Part shown: positions 59,401 to 64,000 of the stretch, piece after piece | How positions within the stretch are numbered: position 1 is the first letter of the stretch | How the letters are laid out: each line of letters opens with the position of its first letter | Source of the DNA: Streptomyces sp. MRC013 | GTDB taxonomy: Bacteria; Actinomycetota; Actinomycetes; Streptomycetales; Streptomycetaceae | Direction of reading: 5' to 3' | Assembly (NCBI RefSeq): GCF_023614235.1 | Contig: NZ_CP094264.1 | Span: 3,348,001-3,412,000 of the forward strand | DNA: 64,000 nt | Notes under the pieces: generated by a model | Seen by the model: the letters and a program-made list of their open reading frames with translations, nothing else | Database searches by the model: none | What the model was told of the DNA's origin: nothing | Position numbers and translations under genes: made by a program

Positions 59401-60361
59401 CGAGGCGCACAGCGACATCCCCGCCGGCGGAGAGGGCCGAATCCTGCGCATCGCCGACCGCGCCGACGAGGGCTGGCACGCCACCCTCGACGGCAGGCCC
59501 CTGGAGAGGACCACCGTCGACGGCTGGGCGCAGGGCTTCAAGCTGCCCGCCCAGGGCGGCCGCCTCGACCTGACCCACGACGCCCCGCTCACCCGCACCG
59601 CGTGGATCTGGACCCAGTGCGCCCTCGCCGTCGTCCTGGTCGTCCTCGCCCTGCCGGGCCGCCGGCGCGACGTCGACGACGACCTGCCCGAGGAGGCCCC
59701 GGCCACCGTCCCCGGCCAGGACGCCACGGGCGACGGGCGCCGCGCGCGCAGGCTCCGCGCCGCGGCCGCCGAGCCCGGCGCGGACACCGCGCCCGCGCCC
59801 GCACCCGTACCGGACCGGGCGGACGACCCGTACGCCGACCCGTACGCCGTACCCGGCCCGCAGGACCCGCCCGGCACCACGCCGGACCTCACCGCCGCGC
59901 AGGGGTACGGCGAGCAGGATCCGTACGCACGGCGGTCGTACGGCGTCCAGGGCCACGAACAGCAGACGGCGTACGAGGAGCAGCCCCACGCCGGGCCCCA
60001 CGCCGGCACCCCGTACCGGCAGGATCCGTACCGGCAGGACGCCTACCAGCAGGATCCGCACCAGCGGGACGCCTACCAGCAGGATCCGTACGAGCAGGAT
60101 CCGTACCGGCAGGACGCCTATCAGCAGGATCCGTACGAGCAGGATCTGTACCGGCAGGACGCCTATCAGCAGGATCCGTACCAGCAGGATCCGTACCGGC
60201 AGGATTCTCACCGGCAGGACCTGTACGACCCGGCCGCGCCCACCGGGACCGGGCAGCAGTACGACCGGCAGCCGCACCCGTACCCCTACCAGCAGCAGGG
60301 CCCGTACGACCCGTACGGCTACGAGAACGAGCAGCGTCCCGACGGGAGCAGCCACCAGTGA
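56465..60361 (+). CDS. Large membrane glycosyltransferase (GT2) with C-terminal repeats
   Basis: A 1298-residue membrane protein. Residues 20 to about 400 are a GT-A domain: VTAVLVSHDGARWLPDALAG, WLLHDDCAPAPDALAELLRV as the DxD region, SAGMLVRRDVFEELGGFDRR and LMRDDVDLCWRAHAAGHRVL. From about residue 440 to 820 there are ten or more TM helices, then an outer domain with HATLDGRPLERTTVDGWAQG near 1015. A final TM segment is near 1055. The 240-residue cytoplasmic tail ends in fourteen five-residue repeats of the QDPYR/QDAYQ type. This type occurs next to whiB in actinomycetes and matches mycobacterial galactan/arabinan-related glycosyltransferases. The DUF5719 gene is coupled by GTGA. Confidence 0.88.
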   Translation: MSATTAAFSAASPTQQPEFPRHVVTAVLVSHDGARWLPDALAGLLGQERPVQYVVAADTGSADESARLVAEAVGDERVLHLARRTGFGAAVDEAARTAPVLGPDELPYLRRPSGWDPVGRTWRDDVHEMPELPHGEPVQWLWLLHDDCAPAPDALAELLRVADSDEHAAIIGPKLLGWYDRKQLLEVGVTIAHSGRRWTGLDRREQDQGQHDQIRPVLAVSSAGMLVRRDVFEELGGFDRRLPLMRDDVDLCWRAHAAGHRVLVAPDAVLRHAEAASRERRTVDCAGRSVANPHRVDKAGAVYTLLANARAAALPYLLVRLLVGTLLRTLAYLVGKAPVQAVDEVMGLCGVLLRPERIVAARRRRASRAGDPAELRPLFPPPGATVRAAVEQVASNFGGADADSGGSRHGAVESGPGGDDADYLEVEQFARLKKIARRPGPLLFALLLFVSLIACRGLFGGGSLAGGALLPVADDVGGLWSRYADAWHPLGTGGTQSAPPYLALLAALSGLFLGSTGLALAVLLVCSVPLAGFTAYFASRSLVESRLLRAWAAVAYAFLPAATGALATGRLGTAVLAVLLPLTARAAVAAYGLRGGGPGAPRGSWRATWAYTLLLTFTTAFTPVVWPLAVVLGAAALVLRRDDITAYGLRLLAVAGTPLLVLAPWSLSLLTDPAAFLKEAGTQIRTGPASALDLLGASPGGPRTVGGLVLLGLVLAALAALLRAERRFAVRSAWAVALVALLFAVLTNGAGEHATGWAGPATLVYGLALLAAGVIGAEGGRTRVAAQSFGWRQPVAALVALAAAAGPLVSAANWMIGGAAGPLERRDPTQVPAFVAEESVTRDQPRTLVLDGPSPAKVSYALVRGSGARLGDAELTAAGGGDPRLDKVVAHLVAGSGADQTAELSGFAIRYVLVRDGAPREMGRVLDATPGLSRLSQRDGSALWRVDRQVARAVVVPAAGTAGGAGAGGEPLPVGSGPVEAHSDIPAGGEGRILRIADRADEGWHATLDGRPLERTTVDGWAQGFKLPAQGGRLDLTHDAPLTRTAWIWTQCALAVVLVVLALPGRRRDVDDDLPEEAPATVPGQDATGDGRRARRLRAAAAEPGADTAPAPAPVPDRADDPYADPYAVPGPQDPPGTTPDLTAAQGYGEQDPYARRSYGVQGHEQQTAYEEQPHAGPHAGTPYRQDPYRQDAYQQDPHQRDAYQQDPYEQDPYRQDAYQQDPYEQDLYRQDAYQQDPYQQDPYRQDSHRQDLYDPAAPTGTGQQYDRQPHPYPYQQQGPYDPYGYENEQRPDGSSHQ
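60011..60229 (+). repeat. 15-bp tandem repeat coding for QDPYR/QDAYQ
   Basis: Within the 3' end of the glycosyltransferase gene a 15-bp unit (CAGGATCCGTACCGG, CAGGACGCCTACCAG) recurs about fourteen times. It encodes a hydrophilic Tyr/Gln/Asp-rich cytoplasmic tail of variable length. The alternation of two unit types implies a 30-bp super-unit. Confidence 0.85.
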
Positions 60362-61962
60362 ACCGCAGCACCCTCTCCCTCCTCGCGGTCTCGACCGCCC
60401 TCGCCGCCCTCACCGGCCTCGCCTCCCTGACGGCCCCCGGCACGGACGGCTCCGTCCGGGCGGCCGACGCGGCCCCCGCCGAGCTGCCGGTCGAGCGCAG
60501 CAGCGTCCTGTGCCCGGCACCGAGTTCCTCCGAGGTCGCCGAGACGGCGTACACCTCGTTCACCCCCGCCGCCGACGGGCCCGGGTCCGGTGCCCCGGCC
60601 GGTGGGGGAGTACTGCCGGACAGGGCCGAGCTGAAGCCGGCCGCCGCCCTCCGGGACGCGCCGCCCACCGCCCCGGAGGACGGCGACGGCGAGGACGGCG
60701 ACGGGAAGAAGGACGGCGGCGGGAAGAAGGACGGGGCGGCCGCGGGGAAGCCGGCCGCGGACAAGGCCGTCGTCACCGCCACCGCCCCCGGGACGCCCGT
60801 GACGGCGGAGGCGGACGGCGCCGAGGCCCCCGCCCTCATCGGCGTCGCCTCCGGCCGGCTCGCCCCCGGCTGGACCACCCAGCAGACCACCGTCGTCCCC
60901 GCCGGGGGAGCCCGCGGCCTCCTCGGCGTCACCTGCACGCCCCCCGACACGGACTTCTGGTTCCCCGGCACCTCCACCGCCGAGAACCGCCGCGACTACG
61001 TCCACCTCACCAACCCCGACGACACCGCCGCCGTCGTCGACGTCGAGCTGTACGGTCCCGAGGGCGCCCTGGAGTCGCAGCTCACCGACGGCATCCCGGT
61101 CCCCGCCCGGTCCAGCGTCCCCGTACTGCTGTCCACCCTCACCGCGAAGCCGGCCACCTCCGACGTCACCGCCCACGTCACCGTCCGCAGCGGCCGCGTC
61201 GGCGCGGTCATCCGCTCCGCCGTCGACCAGCTCGGCAGCGACTGGCTGCCGGCCTCCGCCGACCCCGCCCCCTCACTGGTCCTCCCCGGCATCCCCGCGG
61301 ACGCCACGTCCGTGCAGCTCATGGCGTACACGCCCGGCGAGGACGACGCCGAGCTGAAGATCCAGCTCGCCGGGGCCACGGGCACCATCACCCCCGCCGT
61401 CCAGCAGACGATCCGCGTGAAGTCCGGGATGACGGCCTCCGCCGACCTGAGGGACCTCACCAACGGCGAGGCCGGCGCCCTGCTGCTGTCCCCCGCCCGG
61501 GCGGGGCGGGCCGCCCCCGTCGTCGCCGCGCTGCGCGTGGTGCGCGGCTCCGGCGAGAAGCAGGAGGTCGCCTTCGTCCCGGCCGCCGGCCCGGTGGGGG
61601 AGCGGGCGACCGTCGCCGACAACCGCGCCGGGGGCACCACCCTGTCGCTGACCGCGCCCGGCGAGACCGCCGAGGTCCGCGTCACCGCCTCCCCGGGCAC
61701 CGGGGGCGGCACCCCCGCCACCAAGACGTACACCGTCAAGGCCGGCACGACCCTGGCGGTCGCCCCGCCCGTGCCCTCCGGGCTCAAGGGCTCCTACGCC
61801 CTGACGGTCGAGACCCTGTCCGGCGGCCCCGTCCACGCGGCGCGCATGCTGGCCCTGCCGCAGGACGGCATCGCGATGTTCACCCTGCAGACCTTCGCCG
61901 ACGACCGCGCGAAGGTCGCCGTACCGGAGGCGGAGCAGGACCTGGCCGTCCTGGACGACTGA
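60358..61962 (+). CDS. DUF5719 secreted/anchored protein
   Basis: A 534-residue exported protein. GTG 60358 overlaps the glycosyltransferase stop (GTGA). An N-terminal hydrophobic segment (LSLLAVSTALAALTGLASLT) is a signal peptide or anchor. SSVLCPAPSSSEVAETAYTS with a cysteine follows, then a Gly/Asp/Lys-rich linker near residue 120. The main part is repeated beta-sandwich (LLGVTCTPPDTDFWFPGTST, VHLTNPDDTAAVVDVELYGP, WLPASADPAPSLVLPGIPAD), the DUF5719 family. Coupling to the glycosyltransferase suggests a joint role at the outer face of the membrane. Its function is not established. Confidence 0.88.
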   Translation: MNRSTLSLLAVSTALAALTGLASLTAPGTDGSVRAADAAPAELPVERSSVLCPAPSSSEVAETAYTSFTPAADGPGSGAPAGGGVLPDRAELKPAAALRDAPPTAPEDGDGEDGDGKKDGGGKKDGAAAGKPAADKAVVTATAPGTPVTAEADGAEAPALIGVASGRLAPGWTTQQTTVVPAGGARGLLGVTCTPPDTDFWFPGTSTAENRRDYVHLTNPDDTAAVVDVELYGPEGALESQLTDGIPVPARSSVPVLLSTLTAKPATSDVTAHVTVRSGRVGAVIRSAVDQLGSDWLPASADPAPSLVLPGIPADATSVQLMAYTPGEDDAELKIQLAGATGTITPAVQQTIRVKSGMTASADLRDLTNGEAGALLLSPARAGRAAPVVAALRVVRGSGEKQEVAFVPAAGPVGERATVADNRAGGTTLSLTAPGETAEVRVTASPGTGGGTPATKTYTVKAGTTLAVAPPVPSGLKGSYALTVETLSGGPVHAARMLALPQDGIAMFTLQTFADDRAKVAVPEAEQDLAVLDD

Positions 61963-61997
61963 GACCCGGCCGCCCCGATGGCCGGGGCCCGGCCGTC

Positions 61998-62039
61998 CGG
62001 GCCGGTGCACCGTGCGGAGGGCGCGGGCGCACCGGCCCG
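61998..62039. terminator. Bidirectional terminator hairpin
   Basis: CGGGCCGGTGC (61998-62008) and GCACCGGCCCG (62029-62039) are exact reverse complements between the convergent DUF5719 and zincin-like genes. Confidence 0.65.
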
Positions 62040-62045
62040 CGCCGG

Positions 62046-62474
62046 TCAGTCCTGCCCGTAGCGCGGGTCCACCGACTCGGGCGCCAGGCCCAGCAGCTCG
62101 GCGACCTGCTCCACCACGACCTCGTGCACCAGCAGCGCCCGCTCGTCCCGGCCCTTGGCCCGCAGCTCCACGGGCCGCCGGTACACGATCACGCGCGCGT
62201 GCCGGTCGCGCGTCGCCGGTGCCGAGCTGCCCAGCGGCACGGAGTCGTCCTGAGCCGCCGGCACCTCCAGCACCATGAAGTCGACCTCGCCGAGCTGGGG
62301 CCAGAGCCGTTCCAGCCGTTCGACGGAGTCCTGCACCAGGTCGCGGAAGGTGTCCGCCCGCGTGGCGGACAGGGGGACCTGGGGCGGTGCCACGGGGCCG
62401 CGCATCCCCCGGCCGTGGCGATCACGGCGGCGCGGTCGCGGCTCGGTCGGGCGGGGTGGGCCTGCGCTGTCCAT
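62046..62474 (-). CDS. Zincin-like metallopeptidase-family protein
   Basis: A 142-residue protein of the actinobacterial metallopeptidase/DUF1025 type. RADTFRDLVQDSVERLERLW, then LGEVDFMVLEVPAAQDDSVP and VIVYRRPVELRAKGRDERAL precede the family end LLVHEVVVEQVAELLGLAPE. HExxxEQ takes the place of the classical HExxH, so hydrolytic activity is not certain. ATG 62474 is preferred to 62573 because residues before it have no family character. It faces the DUF5719 gene and diverges from the DUF3499 gene. Confidence 0.8.
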   Translation of the reverse strand: MDSAGPPRPTEPRPRRRDRHGRGMRGPVAPPQVPLSATRADTFRDLVQDSVERLERLWPQLGEVDFMVLEVPAAQDDSVPLGSSAPATRDRHARVIVYRRPVELRAKGRDERALLVHEVVVEQVAELLGLAPESVDPRYGQD

Positions 62475-62805
62475 CACCTGACGCAGCGTAGCCTTCCGGG
62501 ACGTGTGGCGTTCCCCTCTCCGCCCGCGCCCCCGGCATGTCGCCGTATGAGCGTTCCAGCCAACCGAGGGCAAAATTCGCCGTCCTCAAGCGATCGAACC
62601 ACGTATGGAAATGACCGGATTCTTTCCGAGGGCTCTCCGGCCGGGTGTCCGTACCGCCCTCTCCCCGGCATCCGCCCCGTCCTCTCCCGCAGGTCGGAAC
62701 GGCCCTCCGGAACCCTCCTGTGCCCGACGTCACACCGCGACACGGGCGGGTGACCCGGTGGAGAGTCGTCGCGGCCCGCTCAAGAGTGCGGTACCGTCCA
62801 ACGTC

Positions 62806-63186
62806 GTGAGCCCTGTACGTCGCTGTTCGCGCACCGCGTGCGGCCGCCCTGCCGTCGCGACACTGACGTACGTCTATGCCGACTCGACCGCGGTCCTCGG
62901 CCCGCTCGCCACCTACGCGGAACCCCACTGCTACGACCTGTGCGCCGAGCACAGCGAGCGCCTCACCGCGCCCCGGGGCTGGGAGGTCGTCCGGCTGTCC
63001 GACGCCTCCGGCCCCGCCCGCCCCAGCGGCGACGACCTGGAGGCCCTCGCCAACGCCGTGCGCGAGGCGGCCCGCCCCCAGGAGCGCCGGGCCCGGGCCG
63101 ACGGCAAGGGCGGCCCCCGCGGCGGCGACCCCGTCGAGGTCGGCCGCCGCGGCCACCTCCGCGTGCTGCGCTCCCCCGACCCCTGA
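62806..63186 (+). CDS. DUF3499 family protein
   Basis: A 126-residue actinobacterial protein. SPVRRCSRTACGRPAVATLT with its CxxxxC start and YAEPHCYDLCAEHSERLTAP with CxxxC form a probable zinc knuckle; the C-terminal part is charged. GTG 62806 is placed by the conserved beginning MSPVRRCSR; the frame is open upstream to 62605 without similarity. Function unknown. Its position before manB is conserved in Streptomyces, as far as I remember. Confidence 0.88.
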   Translation: MSPVRRCSRTACGRPAVATLTYVYADSTAVLGPLATYAEPHCYDLCAEHSERLTAPRGWEVVRLSDASGPARPSGDDLEALANAVREAARPQERRARADGKGGPRGGDPVEVGRRGHLRVLRSPDP

Positions 63187-63342
63187 CGCCGGCGCACCGG
63201 CCCGGCGCCCGGTGACGCCGCCCCGGTGCGTAAGCCCCCGACGCGTAAGCCCCCGGTTCGGTCCCGTAGGTCCCCTCCATACGTATCCGTCACCTCTGCG
63301 GGTAGCTTGTGTACCCCACACAGGCTCGCAGGAGGTTGGTCA

Positions 63343-64000
63343 GTGACTGCTGATCTGTCGCAGATCGTCAAGGCGTACGACGTCCGCGGAGTGGTGCCGG
63401 ATCAGTGGGACGAGGCGCTCGCCGAGCTGTTCGGCGCGGCCTTCGTCCAGGTGACCCGGGCCGACGCGATCGTCGTCGGCCACGACATGCGCCCGTCGTC
63501 CCCCGGCCTGTCGGGCGCCTTCGCGCGCGGGGCCGCCGCCCGGGGCGCCGACGTCACCCTCATCGGCCTGTGCTCCACCGACCAGCTGTACTTCGCCTCC
63601 GGCCACCTCGACCTGCCCGGCGCCATGTTCACCGCGTCGCACAACCCGGCCCGGTACAACGGCATCAAGATGTGCCGCGCCGGCGCCGCCCCCGTCGGCC
63701 GGGACAGCGGCCTCGCCGACATCCGCGCCCTCGTCGAGACGTGGCGGGACTCCGGGGCCCCCGCCCCGGTCGCCACCCCCGGCGAGATCACCGAGACGGA
63801 CACCCTGGCCGCCTACGCGCAGCACCTGAGGTCCCTGGTCGACCTCTCCGCCGTCCGCCCCCTGAAGGTCGTCGTCGACGCGGGCAACGGCATGGGCGGC
63901 CACACGGTCCCCACCGTCTTCGAGGGCCTGCCCCTGACGCTGGTCCCGATGTACTTCGAACTGGACGGCACGTTCCCCAACCACGAGGCCAACCCGCTCG
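63343..64000 (+). CDS. manB: Phosphomannomutase/phosphoglucomutase ManB (3' end outside window)
   Basis: The first 219 residues of an alpha-D-phosphohexomutase. GTG 63343 follows GGAGG. KAYDVRGVVPDQWDEALAEL opens the protein; the active-site serine S99 lies in GAMFTASHNPARYNGIKMCR. The second domain begins with VVVDAGNGMGGHTVPTVFEG. The enzyme interconverts mannose 6- and 1-phosphate (or the glucose forms). With the ManC-like gene at 50.2 kb it supplies GDP-mannose for envelope glycans and protein mannosylation. The rest of the gene is cut off by the window edge. Confidence 0.95.
   Translation, partial: MTADLSQIVKAYDVRGVVPDQWDEALAELFGAAFVQVTRADAIVVGHDMRPSSPGLSGAFARGAAARGADVTLIGLCSTDQLYFASGHLDLPGAMFTASHNPARYNGIKMCRAGAAPVGRDSGLADIRALVETWRDSGAPAPVATPGEITETDTLAAYAQHLRSLVDLSAVRPLKVVVDAGNGMGGHTVPTVFEGLPLTLVPMYFELDGTFPNHEANPL

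Noticed and set aside
60011-60229. CRISPR or non-coding minisatellite
   Set aside because: The 15-bp units keep the reading frame and encode the tail of a real protein.

Overview
The window is chromosomal DNA from a high-GC actinomycete, almost certainly a Streptomyces. The evidence is extreme third-position GC, frequent GTG starts with GTGA/ATGA stop-start overlaps, a WhiB protein, coenzyme F420 biosynthesis genes, five LytR-CpsA-Psr (LCP) paralogues and a SigB-type partner-switching module. The order hutI ... sigma factor ... purK-purE ... acyl-CoA dehydrogenase ... LCP genes ... ManC-like ... fbiA-fbiB ... whiB ... manB matches, from memory, one block of the S. coelicolor chromosome, so most of the window is core genome.

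Left core arm (1-22.4 kb): the 3' end of hutI, a small DUF4287 protein, a methyltransferase, a SigB/SigF-type sigma factor diverging from a STAS anti-anti-sigma protein and an RsbW-like kinase, and a POT peptide transporter. Then come two OmpR-type two-component systems (the second with a GerMN lipoprotein), an SGNH lipoprotein next to an acyltransferase, GtrA, purK-purE-dipeptidase (the dipeptidase frameshifted), an ECF-like sigma factor with a CU044_5270-type partner, UDP-glucose dehydrogenase and an acyl-CoA dehydrogenase.

Accessory segment (22.4-37.5 kb): a patchwork of transposase remnants (IS30, probably ISAs1 and IS5 types), pseudogenes (acyl-CoA oxidase, a membrane protein, an unknown with an internal stop), an SdpI-like immunity protein beside a small secreted protein, an aldo/keto reductase with a JAMM-like protein, and a short GntR regulator. 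Its centrepiece is a two-gene operon at 32.4-35.5 kb: a 461-residue family 2B (EshA-like) encapsulin shell protein carrying an inserted cyclic-nucleotide-binding-type domain, overlapping by 14 bp a SufS-type cysteine desulfurase with a roughly 140-residue disordered Ala/Pro-rich N-terminal extension of the kind used to load cargo. A strong hairpin closes the operon. This is the most likely unusual system in the window: a putative sulfur-mobilising nanocompartment. The island is bracketed by direct repeats, each a relE-type toxin gene followed by the 3' end of a glycosyltransferase gene. The left copy is decayed and the right copy intact.

Right core arm (37.5-64 kb): a GT2 glycosyltransferase, five LCP ligase-type genes interrupted by a hotdog thioesterase, a TIGR03089 protein, a secreted peptidoglycan amidase, a sugar nucleotidyltransferase, a HhH-GPD DNA glycosylase, fbiB-fbiA, cysteine dioxygenase, whiB, a giant membrane glycosyltransferase with a DUF5719 partner, a zincin-like protein, DUF3499 and the 5' part of manB. 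Much of this arm is cell-envelope glycopolymer work: sugar activation (ManB, ManC-like, Ugd), glycosyl transfer (GT2 genes, GtrA) and attachment to peptidoglycan (LCP). I saw no rRNA, tRNA or CRISPR array.
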